A DNA stretch of 6,844 nucleotides from Conexibacter sp. (lineage in GTDB: Bacteria; Actinomycetota; Thermoleophilia; Solirubrobacterales; Solirubrobacteraceae): contig JAOPZD010000050.1 in the NCBI GenBank assembly GCA_025964295.1, positions 1 to 6,844 on the forward strand. Direction: 5' to 3'. The translations under genes and the position numbers were made by a program. Shown here one piece after another: positions 1 to 6,178 of this stretch. Below the pieces are notes generated by a model. It was not told the origin of the DNA, did not search any database, and worked only from the letters and a program-made list of their open reading frames with translations. The first letter of the stretch is position 1, and each line of letters begins with the position of its first letter.

Positions 1-605
1 CCGTCGGCCTGCAGGCGCGGATGATGAGCCAGGCGATGCGCAAGCTCGCCGGCAACCTGAACCGCACGCAGACGCTCTGCCTCTTCACGAACCAGATCCG
101 CGAGAAGGTCGGCGTCATGTTCGGCTCGCCCGAGACGCAGCCGGGCGGTCGCGCGCTGAAGTTCTACTCCTCCCAGCGCCTGGACATCCGGCGCATCGAG
201 ACGCTGAAGGACGGCACGGAGGCGGTCGGCAACCGCGTGCGCGTCAAGGTCGTCAAGAACAAGGTGGCGGCGCCGTTCCGCCAGGCCGAGTTCGACATCG
301 AGTTCGGCACCGGCATCTCGACGTCGGGCTGCATCCTGGACCTCGGGATCGAGCACAACATCGTGTCGAAGTCCGGCTCGTTCTTCTCCTACGGCGACGA
401 CCGCCTGGGCCAGGGGCGCAACAACGTCAAGAAGTTCCTCGACGAGCACCTGGAGCTCCGCGCCGAGATCGAGGCCAAGATCTACGAGGCGCTGGCCTTC
501 GACCGCGACCTGGTGACCGAGATCGACCGCGACGAGGTGCCGGAGGGCGTCGATCCCGCCACGGGCGAGATCAAGGCCGAGCGGACGGCGGCGGCGACCG
601 CCTAG
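1..605 (+). CDS. recA: RecA recombinase, C-terminal part (5' truncated)
   Basis: RecA is the cytoplasmic ATP-dependent strand-exchange protein that forms filaments on single-stranded DNA and triggers LexA self-cleavage. The frame is open from base 3 (VGLQAR, then MMSQAMRKL) to a TAG at 603-605, so the N-terminal Walker A and B region lies outside the window. Diagnostic RecA sequence is visible: [16 protein letters not shown], then the L2 DNA-binding loop and [17 protein letters not shown], then [18 protein letters not shown]. The C-terminal domain follows ([41 protein letters not shown]). The tail is short, mixed acidic and Ala/Thr-rich ([17 protein letters not shown]), as RecA tails usually are. 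No intein or frameshift is seen in the visible part. recX follows after 22 bases, almost certainly on the same transcript. The ATG at 21 is only an internal methionine codon. Confidence 0.97.
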   Translation, partial: VGLQARMMSQAMRKLAGNLNRTQTLCLFTNQIREKVGVMFGSPETQPGGRALKFYSSQRLDIRRIETLKDGTEAVGNRVRVKVVKNKVAAPFRQAEFDIEFGTGISTSGCILDLGIEHNIVSKSGSFFSYGDDRLGQGRNNVKKFLDEHLELRAEIEAKIYEALAFDRDLVTEIDRDEVPEGVDPATGEIKAERTAAATA

Positions 606-613
606 CACCGGTC

Positions 614-620
614 AGGGGGA
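614..620 (+). promoter_or_regulatory. Shine-Dalgarno fixing the GTG start of recX
   Basis: AGGGGGA lies 7 bases before the GTG at 628, inside the 22-base recA-recX gap. It is the only purine-rich block there and supports a GTG start rather than a later one. Confidence 0.7.
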
Positions 621-627
621 CGGCACC

Positions 628-1125
628 GTGACGACGGCCGAGCGTGCGTTGGATCCGGAGGCGCGCCTCCAGCACGCGCTCGACCTCAGCTACCGCTACC
701 TCGGGTTCCGTGACCGCACGGTGCTCGAGGTGCGGCGCCACCTCGAGTCCAAGCGCGTCGAGCCGGACACGATCGAGCAGACGGTCGCCGAGCTCCTCGA
801 GCAAGGCTACCTCGACGACGCGCGCTTCGCCCAGCGCTTCGTCGAGGACCGCCGCACGCTCGACCACTGGGGCAACGAGCGCGTCGAGCGCAAGCTCCTC
901 GCCTCCGGCATCGACCCCGACCTCATCACGGCCGCGCTCCACGGCCCCACGCCGGACGGCGCCTCCCACTCCGAGTTCGACGCCGCCCTCGCGACCCTCT
1001 CCCGCCGCTTCCGCACGCCCCCCGAGTCCGACCGCGACCGCGACCGCGCCCTCGGCTTCCTCGTCCGCAAGGGCTACGAGCTCGAGACCGCCTACGACGC
1101 GATCCGCGCCTACGGGCGCGACTGA
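628..1125 (+). CDS. recX: RecX family regulator of RecA
   Basis: RecX binds RecA filaments and modulates, usually inhibits, their extension and ATPase activity. The 165-residue product has the size and all-helical make-up of RecX, which is built of tandem three-helix modules. Module 1 is around residues 12-55 (ALDLSYRYLGFRDRTVLEV, RRHLESKRV). Module 2 is around 56-100 and carries the family hallmark GYLDDARFAQRFVEDR, then WGNERVERKLLASGID. Module 3 is around 110-165 (ALATLSRRFRT, then ALGFLVRKGYELETAYDAI). The start is GTG at 628, chosen because of a good Shine-Dalgarno 7 bases upstream; the next gene begins 36 bases after the stop. Position directly behind recA is the classical arrangement and argues for co-expression. 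No odd residues or truncation were noticed. Confidence 0.94.
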   Translation: MTTAERALDPEARLQHALDLSYRYLGFRDRTVLEVRRHLESKRVEPDTIEQTVAELLEQGYLDDARFAQRFVEDRRTLDHWGNERVERKLLASGIDPDLITAALHGPTPDGASHSEFDAALATLSRRFRTPPESDRDRDRALGFLVRKGYELETAYDAIRAYGRD

Positions 1126-1161
1126 GCGGCTCACTCGCGAACCCGGAGCCCGTGATCTGCG

Positions 1162-1638
1162 ATGCCCGAGATCGCCGAGCGGATGCTCGAGCTGGCGAAG
1201 GAGGCCCTGGCCGAGCAAGAGCGGCAGGTGGCCGACATGCGCACGCGCGCCGCCACCATCCTCGGTGCCGGAGGGGTCATCGGCGGCCTGCTTGGTCCGC
1301 AGGCGTTCGCCGGTCCGCATCCCACCACCGGATGGGACTGGCTGACGTTGATCACCGGCCTCGTCGCGGCGGCGGCGCTGCTCGTCTGTGCCTTGTTGGT
1401 GTTCACCCTGAGGTCGCTGGCCTTCAGCATGAACGCTACCGCCACCTATACCTGGTTGTACAACAACGGCTTGACGGTCCAGCCCTACGTCGACCTCGAG
1501 CTGGCCGATCGCCTGGTGACGACGCGCGACGTAAACAACGAGGCCGTGACGCCGATGCGGTGGTGGTTCCGGGGCGCCCTGGGCAGCCTGGTCGTCATGA
1601 CGGCTGCGCTCGCGACGGCGGCGGCGCTAGCATCGTGA
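1162..1638 (+). CDS. Small membrane protein, three predicted helices, unknown function
   Basis: I do not recognise a named family. The 158-residue product begins with an amphipathic, charged helix (about 1-28, MLELAKEALAEQERQVADM, coiled-coil-like). A Gly/Ala-rich hydrophobic stretch follows (about 31-50, ATILGAGGVIGGLLG), then a strong transmembrane segment (about 60-83) and a roughly 50-residue polar part (TYTWLYNNGLTVQPYVDLEL, then DRLVTTRDVNNE). A final transmembrane helix covers about 135-157. The start is ATG 1162 because an in-frame TGA sits at 1153-1155; a GGAG at 1145-1148 is rather far away, so an internal ATG at 1183 is possible. Codon use differs from its neighbours: five TTG leucines plus TAT, TGT, GTA and CTA codons, all scarce in recA and recX, which may mean recent acquisition. 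The helix-plus-membrane-hairpin plan loosely recalls SLATT or Pycsar-type effectors, but no nucleotide-cyclase partner is nearby, so this is only a shape resemblance. Confidence 0.75.
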   Translation: MPEIAERMLELAKEALAEQERQVADMRTRAATILGAGGVIGGLLGPQAFAGPHPTTGWDWLTLITGLVAAAALLVCALLVFTLRSLAFSMNATATYTWLYNNGLTVQPYVDLELADRLVTTRDVNNEAVTPMRWWFRGALGSLVVMTAALATAAALAS

Positions 1639-1817
1639 GCATGGCTGAGCCCGAGCCCAGCACGCCTCCACCGGCCCCTCAGGCAGCGCCTGCTCCCGAC
1701 GAGATCCGGCCGATGCCGGCCGACGTCATGAACTGGGAGAAGAAGGCCGAGGAGCGCCCAGGCGAGCGGCCGACGCCCGCGCCCGGTGGCGCGGAGCGCC
1801 ACGGCGAACGCCGATAG
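1635..1817 (+). CDS. Tiny Pro/Glu-rich protein, possibly translationally coupled
   Basis: A 58-residue frame starts at ATG 1641 (MAEPEPSTPPPAPQ). Alternatively it is 60 residues from GTG 1635, whose last two bases lie inside the upstream gene's TGA (1636-1638), a GTGA overlap typical of coupled translation. It ends with TAG at 1815-1817. The product is low-complexity, rich in Pro, Glu, Ala and Arg, with one less repetitive stretch (DEIRPMPADVMNWEKKAEE, about residues 20-38) that could be a short helix. There is no signal peptide or membrane segment. Third codon positions are mostly G or C, as expected for coding sequence here. No Shine-Dalgarno is evident, consistent with coupling to the membrane-protein gene. 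It could be a real small partner protein or a chance frame; I give roughly even odds. Confidence 0.5.
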   Translation: MSMAEPEPSTPPPAPQAAPAPDEIRPMPADVMNWEKKAEERPGERPTPAPGGAERHGERR

Positions 1818-1856
1818 CGCGCGCCCGGGGCACATCTCGAGACGGACCTGCGGCGC

Positions 1857-1882
1857 ATCGCCGTGACGCTTCTCCCGGCGAT
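1857..1882. terminator. Possible hairpin between convergent genes
   Basis: ATCGCCG (1857-1863) and CGGCGAT (1876-1882) are exact reverse complements, giving a 7-bp stem with a 12-base loop. It lies in the 80-base gap between the converging small + strand frame and the minus-strand secreted-protein gene. There is no U-tract on either strand, so intrinsic termination is uncertain; such hairpins in GC-rich actinobacteria sometimes act as bidirectional terminators. Nothing else is visible in 1818-1897. Confidence 0.3.
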
Positions 1883-1897
1883 CCGGGTGCTGCGGCC

Positions 1898-3079
1898 TCA
1901 GTCCGGCTGCATCACGACCTGCAGCAGTGTCTCGTAGCCCGGGTGCGTGATGGGCGTCCAGACGGCGCCGGCGTTCTGGCTGTCGCCGCCGGAGGTGTGG
2001 GAGGAGGTGGTGATGTCGGCGCGGGCGGCGAACCAGACGTAGGCGTGCGACGTGGTGGTGCCGGAGTTGTCGACGGTGACGATGTCGCCCTTGCGGACCG
2101 TGCAGCAGGCGAAGCTCAGGGCGCTGGTCGAGTACGAGTGGGTGCCGGCGTCGTGGGCCGACAGCGTGTACACGGGGTTGGTCGTCGTGACAACGGTCAC
2201 CGTGCCGCCCGCGCTGGGGCGGACGACCGAGAAGCGCAGCGGCAGCTCGACGGGGCTGTCGCCGGTCTTCAGGCGGAACGAGGTGATCGTGCCGTCGGTT
2301 GGGACGGTCAGCGCCGGCGTCCAGAACTCGGTGTCGTCGGGCGCGAACCTGGCCGGCAGCGCGACGGGCGTCCCGGACAGGTCGCTGCCGAACGTCAGCG
2401 GCTCCTTGGCGGGCGCCAGCGCCTTTGCGCGCCGCAGCAGGCGCTTGGCGCAGGAAGCCGCGCCGCCGGCGCGACCCGCCTCGAGCTTGACGTCGACGCA
2501 CTCCAGGTCGTCGTAGACGTCGGCGAACGCGACGCCGTGCAGGGTCTGGCCCGAGAACCGCCGGGCGACGATGCTCGACTGCAGCTTGCGCAGCGTGGTC
2601 GCCTTCGCGCCATAGGCCCTGCCGGCCGTCGCCCGCGCGGCGATGGCCTTCAGCTTGCCGTCGACCGCCAAGAGGTCGCCGGCCAGGCCCGCCGCCTTGC
2701 CCGCCGCGGCGGCGCTCGCGAGGTCCGACCGGCACGTGCGCGCGTCGGCGAGCCGCGCCCGCACCAGCCGCTTCTTGTCCGTGTTGCGCGCCCGCTGCAG
2801 GTTGAGCGAGATGCAGTCGAAGTCCTCGATGACCGTGGCGGCCGAGACCCCGCCGACCTGGTCGCTGAACGCCCCGACGATCACCTCGCGCTTGGTCGCA
2901 TGGGCCCGCGCCCGCGCCGCCGCGCCCGTCACCGACGGGCTGGACAGCTGCGCGACCAACCCGCCAAGCCCGCTCTCGAGCTCGTCGGCGGTCCCCGATC
3001 CGGCCGCCGACGCGGGCGCGGGAAGGGCCACGACGCCGACGAGGACCGCGGGCAACCACCACTGGAGGGGCTTGAGCAC
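1898..3079 (-). CDS. Secreted protein with duplicated Cys helical motif and C-terminal beta domain
   Basis: Function is unknown. The 393-residue product starts with a signal peptide: K3, a hydrophobic core at about 9-20 and a likely cleavage after PASAA near residue 26, so it is probably extracellular. Residues about 60-220 are helical and contain the same unit twice: IEDFDCISLNLQRAR with a later Cys (C89, C116) and VYDDLECVDVKLEAGR with a later Cys (C194, C210). Spacing suggests one disulfide per unit. From about 228 the composition switches to Thr/Ser/Val-rich beta strands (FWTPALTVPTDGTITSFRL, then RKGDIVTVDN), with an adjacent Cys pair at 325-326. That domain resembles beta-sandwich tails of other actinobacterial secreted proteins, possibly for surface or ligand binding (inference). 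The GTG at 3079 is the only start that keeps the whole signal peptide; ATGs at 3087 and 3090 are out of frame, and no Shine-Dalgarno is evident. It lies 69 bases downstream of the two-domain phosphatase-like gene, perhaps in one operon. Confidence 0.85.
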   Translation of the reverse strand: MLKPLQWWLPAVLVGVVALPAPASAAGSGTADELESGLGGLVAQLSSPSVTGAAARARAHATKREVIVGAFSDQVGGVSAATVIEDFDCISLNLQRARNTDKKRLVRARLADARTCRSDLASAAAAGKAAGLAGDLLAVDGKLKAIAARATAGRAYGAKATTLRKLQSSIVARRFSGQTLHGVAFADVYDDLECVDVKLEAGRAGGAASCAKRLLRRAKALAPAKEPLTFGSDLSGTPVALPARFAPDDTEFWTPALTVPTDGTITSFRLKTGDSPVELPLRFSVVRPSAGGTVTVVTTTNPVYTLSAHDAGTHSYSTSALSFACCTVRKGDIVTVDNSGTTTSHAYVWFAARADITTSSHTSGGDSQNAGAVWTPITHPGYETLLQVVMQPD

Positions 3080-3117
3080 CGCGGCATCATCGACGCTGGA
3101 CGTGCGCGCGGCAAGGG

Positions 3118-3139
3118 CGCGGCGCCGCGCGGCGCCGCG
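3118..3139. repeat. 22-bp perfect GC palindrome between two minus-strand genes
   Basis: The sequence is its own reverse complement over all 22 bases, centred between 3128 and 3129 (core GGCGCCGCGCGGCGCC at 3121-3136). It starts 10 bases beyond the stop of the upstream minus-strand gene (stop codon 3149-3151). In RNA it could fold to a stem of about 9 bp with a 4-base loop. No U-tract follows, so it may be a terminator or attenuator, an RNA-stabilising hairpin, or chance in very GC-rich DNA. Confidence 0.45.
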
Positions 3140-3148
3140 GCCCGCCCC

Positions 3149-5320
3149 TCAGCCGCCGAACGGCATGTTCTGCCAGCTGAACACCGTCGGCGAGCTGGGG
3201 TCGATCCGCAGCTTCAGCCACTCGTGCGGCTGGTTGGTCGAGCCCTGGACGGTCAGCCGCTGCAGGTTGCTCACCGATGCCTTGATCCCGTAGATCTTGT
3301 TGTTGGTGGCCGTCGGGTCGGCCAGCGGGAAGTCCGTCTCGTACAGGTGCGAGTCGCCGTTGAGCAGGAGCACCGGCTTGCGGAACCGGCGCGCGCGCTG
3401 GGCGAGCTCCTCGACGAACGGCTTGAAGCCCGAGACCTGGTCGGCGGCGATCGCGGCCGGGTCCCACATGTCGGCCTGGATGCCGACCACGACGGCCTTG
3501 GCGTGCGTCTGCTCGGCGGCGTCGAAGAGGTGGTCGACCCAGCGGATGTCGGCGATCAGCCGGCCCGCGTACTCCTTGAGCTGCCGCGCGCGCTGGTCGT
3601 CGGTCTCGGCGGTGTCGAACCACGGCGCGAGGTCGTTGTTGGACCCCGGCACGTCGACCACGCCGAACACCGTGCTCGCGTCCTTCCAGAGGACGTTCTC
3701 GACGTACGGCGCGAGCTGGTGGGCGACCGCCTTGTCGGCGCCGAGCGTGTGGCCCGGCCGGTCGAAGAACAGCGACCGCACCGTGTCGAGCCGCTCGTCG
3801 GGCTGGTAGCCGCCGTTGTTGGCCCGGTGGCAGTCGGTCCACTCGTTGTCGCCGGGCGTGTAGACCAGCGGGTCGGCGAACGCGTCGAAGTCCGAGCGGA
3901 TCTGCTGGAAGTAGCTCGTGTCACAGCGCGACGAGCCGTCCTTGATGTCGCCCAGGTGCATCACCAGCCGGACGTCGGGATCGGCGTTGATGGCCTTGAC
4001 GTCGTCGGGGAAGCTCGCGAGCTGGGCGGCGCCGTAGGGCGTGTCGCCGATGACCGCGTAGGTCTGGGTCGGCAGGACCGGGTCGTGCAGCGTCGGCACG
4101 TCGACCTGGATCACGTCGGAGTAGTCGGGCAGGCCCGGGTTGCGGCCGGTCGACCCGAAGTTGGTGTCGTTGACGACCGCGACGCGGTCGCCGCCGGTCG
4201 GCAGGATCGCCTCGACCGTCTGGTAGGGGAAGGCGAACGGGTTGCCGAGGCCGACGTCGCCGGGGCGCGCACCCACGGTCGAGATGCCGGCCGGGTCGGC
4301 GAGGTCGAGGAGATCGAGGGTCTGGCGCTTGGCCAGCGTCCCGTCGCCGCCGGTCTGCGCGAGGTCGACGACGAACGCGCGCTTCCACGCCGCCGCGGCG
4401 CCCTGGTCGTTGTCGCGCTCGAGCGCGAGCAGGTGCGTCTTGTCCAACCCATACAGGTCGGAGACCGAGTAGCCGTTGGTCGCGGCGTCGCCGGGCGTCC
4501 CGACGCGGTAGGAGCGCCGCACCGACGTGTAGGACTTGGTCTTGAGGTCGAACTCGTACATCCGGCGCACCTGCGGGTCGTCGCCCTTCACCGCTCCCTC
4601 GAGCGTCGGGTAGAGCTTGGTGCCGTCGGCCGACAGCGCCATGCCCTCGAAGCCCGCGGAGCTGTTGAGGTTCGCGGCGCCCGCGACGGGCGCGGGGAAG
4701 TCGGCCGGGTAGTCGGGGGACTTCACGTCGGGCGTCGGGATCGGCGCGTCGAGCACCTTGCCGGTGGCGTCGGTGTGGACCAGGAACGGCCCGAACTCCT
4801 CGCCGAACCAGAAGTCACCGCGCTTGGTCTGGCGGACCGACTCGATGTCGAAGTCGCCGCCGGTCAGCAGCCGCTCCTTCGTCGCGCCGTTGACGATCGC
4901 GAACGGGATCCTGTGGGCGGGGTCGCGCAGCGTGATCGCGTCAAGCACCTTCACCGCGCCGCTGCCGCCCTTGGCGGTCCGGAAGCTCGCGTGGATCTTG
5001 TAGAGGCGCAGCAGGAACGAGCGCGAGTTGGCCTTGGTGCCGAAGCCGTTGTCGGGCATGGCCCAGTAAGTGGACTTGCCCCCGGCGTCGATCAGCGCCG
5101 AGAAGCCGCCGACCGGCTGCGTCGCGCCGGGCGCCGGCGCCGGGTCGGTGTTGATCACGCCCGGGAAGGGTGCGGGGGCGGTCGCGTCGGCGGGGAGGAT
5201 CGCGCGACCGAGGAGGGTCGCGCCGGAGGGCGCGGGCGCCGCGATGGCCGCCGCCGGGGCGACGCTCGCGAGCACCGCGGCCGCCACGGCCAGGAGCGCG
5301 GGAAGGGGGCGTGTGGTCAT
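3149..5320 (-). CDS. Exported fusion: phytase-like/esterase-like domain plus metallophosphoesterase domain
   Basis: The 723-residue product has a signal peptide (TTRPLPALL, then an Ala/Val core to about residue 28), so it acts outside the cytoplasm. Residues about 34-412 match the phytase-like (esterase-like activity of phytase) family: GGFSALIDAGG at 71-81, YWAMPDNGFGTKANS, FDIESV at 157-162, WFGEEFGPFLVHTDATGKVL at 171-190 and GFEGMALSADGTKLYPTLEG at 223-242. Residues about 420-723 form a calcineurin-like phosphoesterase: YAVIGDTPYG (D426), MHLGDIKDGS (D458), YTPGDNEWTDC (D491, N492) and LLLNGDSHLY (D656, H658). In the classical fold these positions bind two metals; here GNHE is replaced by GDNEW and the final GHxH by GDSHxY, as I recall for a secreted subfamily. 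C466 and C497 could pair. I chose ATG 5320, which has GGGGTG upstream; an in-frame GTG at 5329 is the alternative. The substrate is unknown; a phosphate ester is a reasonable inference. Confidence 0.9.
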   Translation of the reverse strand: MTTRPLPALLAVAAAVLASVAPAAAIAAPAPSGATLLGRAILPADATAPAPFPGVINTDPAPAPGATQPVGGFSALIDAGGKSTYWAMPDNGFGTKANSRSFLLRLYKIHASFRTAKGGSGAVKVLDAITLRDPAHRIPFAIVNGATKERLLTGGDFDIESVRQTKRGDFWFGEEFGPFLVHTDATGKVLDAPIPTPDVKSPDYPADFPAPVAGAANLNSSAGFEGMALSADGTKLYPTLEGAVKGDDPQVRRMYEFDLKTKSYTSVRRSYRVGTPGDAATNGYSVSDLYGLDKTHLLALERDNDQGAAAAWKRAFVVDLAQTGGDGTLAKRQTLDLLDLADPAGISTVGARPGDVGLGNPFAFPYQTVEAILPTGGDRVAVVNDTNFGSTGRNPGLPDYSDVIQVDVPTLHDPVLPTQTYAVIGDTPYGAAQLASFPDDVKAINADPDVRLVMHLGDIKDGSSRCDTSYFQQIRSDFDAFADPLVYTPGDNEWTDCHRANNGGYQPDERLDTVRSLFFDRPGHTLGADKAVAHQLAPYVENVLWKDASTVFGVVDVPGSNNDLAPWFDTAETDDQRARQLKEYAGRLIADIRWVDHLFDAAEQTHAKAVVVGIQADMWDPAAIAADQVSGFKPFVEELAQRARRFRKPVLLLNGDSHLYETDFPLADPTATNNKIYGIKASVSNLQRLTVQGSTNQPHEWLKLRIDPSSPTVFSWQNMPFGG

Positions 5321-5419
5321 GCCGAGCACCCCACACGCGCCGGGAGCCGCGGATGTATCCGGCGTGTGAGCGGCCGGTGACCGTCCTGAGAACGACGGCC
5401 GGGACTACGCTCCGATCCC
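5321..5419. promoter_or_regulatory. Divergent intergenic region
   Basis: These 99 bases separate the start codons of the minus-strand fusion gene and the plus-strand acetyltransferase, so both promoters should lie here. On the minus strand, GGATACATCC (5351-5360) is the only AT-richer patch and might contain a -10 element; GGGGTG just before the ATG serves as its Shine-Dalgarno. A 5-bp inverted repeat, CCGTC (5381-5385) and GACGG (5394-5398), is present but weak evidence of an operator. Confidence 0.45.
5384..5411 (+). promoter_or_regulatory. Candidate promoter giving a leaderless mRNA for the acetyltransferase
   Basis: TACGCT at 5406-5411 fits the actinobacterial TANNNT -10 pattern and ends 8 bases before the ATG at 5420, placing the transcription start at or next to the start codon. 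A weak -35 (TCCTGA, 5384-5389) has a 16-base spacer. No Shine-Dalgarno precedes the ATG, which agrees with leaderless translation, common in actinobacteria. Confidence 0.35.
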
Positions 5420-5938
5420 ATGCCCATCGACTTCGGCATCGACCGCGTCGCGACCGCGCACCTGGCCGGCCGACGGCCCGAGGAGGGCGATGCCCAGGCG
5501 TTCGCGCGGATCCTCACCGATCCCCGCGTCGACGAGGAGGCGTGGCCCGCGCACCTGCGCACGACCGACCGCGCCCAGAGCATGTTGGACGACATGATCC
5601 GCCACTGGGAGCGCTGGGGCTTCGGGCCGTGGACGGTCCTGCTCGACGGCGAGCCGATCGGCTACGTCGGGCTGCGCCACGCCGACGTCGCCGGCCATCC
5701 CGAGGTCGAGCTGCTGTGGTTCCTCGACGCCGACCACTGGGGCGCGGGCTACGCGACCGAGATGGCGCACGAGGCGCTGCGCGTCGCCTTCGAGGTCCTC
5801 GAGCTCGACGCGGTCGTGGCCCAGACGACGACCGCCAACAGCGCCTCGCGCGGGGTCATGGAGCGCCTCGGGATGACCCACGAGCGCGACGCAGTCCACG
5901 CCGGCCTGCCGCACGTCGTCCACCGCCTGCGCCGCTGA
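5420..5938 (+). CDS. GNAT family N-acetyltransferase (RimJ/RimL type)
   Basis: This is a cytoplasmic enzyme that transfers an acetyl group from acetyl-CoA to an amine; the acceptor cannot be told from sequence (a protein N-terminus, an amino acid, or a small molecule such as an antibiotic). The 172-residue length is normal for a single GNAT domain. The RimJ/RimL-like layout is visible: GRRPEEGDAQAFARILTDP at about 17-35, WTVLLDGEPIGYVGLR at 71-86 (strands beta2-beta4), and the acetyl-CoA pyrophosphate loop HWGAGYATEMAHEAL at 106-120. The last replaces the usual R/QxxGxG/A with WGAGYA. The C-terminal motif is TTTANSASRGVMERLGM at 136-152, with the Asn/Ser/Arg/Glu pattern typical of this group. 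The start is ATG 5420 with no Shine-Dalgarno and a possible leaderless promoter. It is divergent from the secreted phosphoesterase gene and upstream of the riboswitch, with no obvious functional link to either. Confidence 0.9.
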   Translation: MPIDFGIDRVATAHLAGRRPEEGDAQAFARILTDPRVDEEAWPAHLRTTDRAQSMLDDMIRHWERWGFGPWTVLLDGEPIGYVGLRHADVAGHPEVELLWFLDADHWGAGYATEMAHEALRVAFEVLELDAVVAQTTTANSASRGVMERLGMTHERDAVHAGLPHVVHRLRR

Positions 5939-6023
5939 GCCCTCACACACGACCCACAGGTTCATAAGCGGACCGCAACTGTCGTGCGCGCGGCGAGTTC
6001 TCATCGCCAGAACTGTTCGATCA
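5939..6023 (+). promoter_or_regulatory. Leader region upstream of the riboswitch, with inverted repeat
   Basis: This gap should hold the promoter for the riboswitch transcript, but I could not identify a convincing -35/-10 pair. It contains an exact inverted repeat, AGTTCT (5996-6001) and AGAACT (6009-6014), with a 7-base spacer. This could be an operator or a small hairpin just upstream of the aptamer. No clear terminator for the acetyltransferase is seen. Confidence 0.35.
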
Positions 6024-6161
6024 GGCCGAGTCCCACCGTCTCCGGACGGCGGGAGCGGGGGAACCACTTGGAGCGGCAGCGGATGCCGGTCCCGGGGCGA
6101 ATCGTCGCGGTCCATGCGACGTAGCGCTTGCGCGCGAGCCCGTCAGCTCACCTCGTAGGCC
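6024..6161 (+). promoter_or_regulatory. Cyclic di-AMP riboswitch (ydaO/yuaA type)
   Basis: This RNA aptamer binds cyclic di-AMP. Conserved blocks appear in the right order: GGCCGAGTCC (6024-6033), GGGAGCGGGGGAACC (6051-6065), GGGGCGAATC (6094-6103), CCGTCAGCT (6140-6148) and CACCTCGTAGGCC (6149-6161). Closing helix P1 can form from GGCC 6024-6027 with GGCC 6158-6161, extended by GAG 6028-6030 with CTC 6152-6154 across a GTA bulge. Variable hairpins sit where the family has them: CCGTC/GACGG (6036-6040 with 6045-6049, TCCG loop), CGGCA/TGCCG (6074-6078 with 6084-6088) and GTCGC/GCGAC (6104-6108 with 6116-6120). Block order and spacing agree with the ydaO RNAs I remember. In actinobacteria this class commonly precedes cell-wall hydrolase genes and lowers expression when c-di-AMP is high; the downstream gene here is a peptidoglycan-binding protein, which agrees. 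The exact outer ends are approximate. Confidence 0.9.
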
Positions 6162-6178
6162 GCCACCCACGCACGAGG
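6151..6178 (+). promoter_or_regulatory. Possible anti-Shine-Dalgarno pairing (expression platform)
   Basis: CCTCGT (6151-6156), part of the aptamer's conserved 3' block, is exactly complementary to ACGAGG (6173-6178), which covers most of the Shine-Dalgarno GAGGAG. The stem would be 6 bp with a 16-base loop and cannot form at the same time as the P1 region of the aptamer. Only 27 bases separate the aptamer from the start codon and no U-tract is present, so translational control is more plausible than an intrinsic terminator. Confidence 0.4.

Noticed and set aside
571..1320. A 249-codon minus-strand frame opposite recX
   Set aside because: It is antisense to recX, with an Arg/Gly/Val/Glu-biased translation and no recognisable domain.
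1152..1640. An extended frame from GTG 1152 leading into the small Pro/Glu-rich frame
   Set aside because: Its first part is Arg-rich shadow of the membrane-protein gene; only the part after about 1635 has a plausible coding pattern.
1485..3062. A 525-codon minus-strand frame overlapping the secreted-protein gene
   Set aside because: The translation is almost pure Arg/Gly/Ala/Pro without motifs and conflicts with the well-supported frame ending at 1898.
1943..5380. A 1145-codon open frame on the + strand, antisense to both exported minus-strand genes
   Set aside because: It is a by-product of G/C-ending codons on the other strand. Its translation is Arg/Gly/Val low-complexity, while the minus-strand frames have signal peptides and recognisable domains.
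6010..6018. GAACTGTTC as a LexA/SOS box
   Set aside because: The Gram-positive SOS box needs GAAC and GTTC separated by four bases; here the spacer is one base and the context is not a DNA-repair gene.
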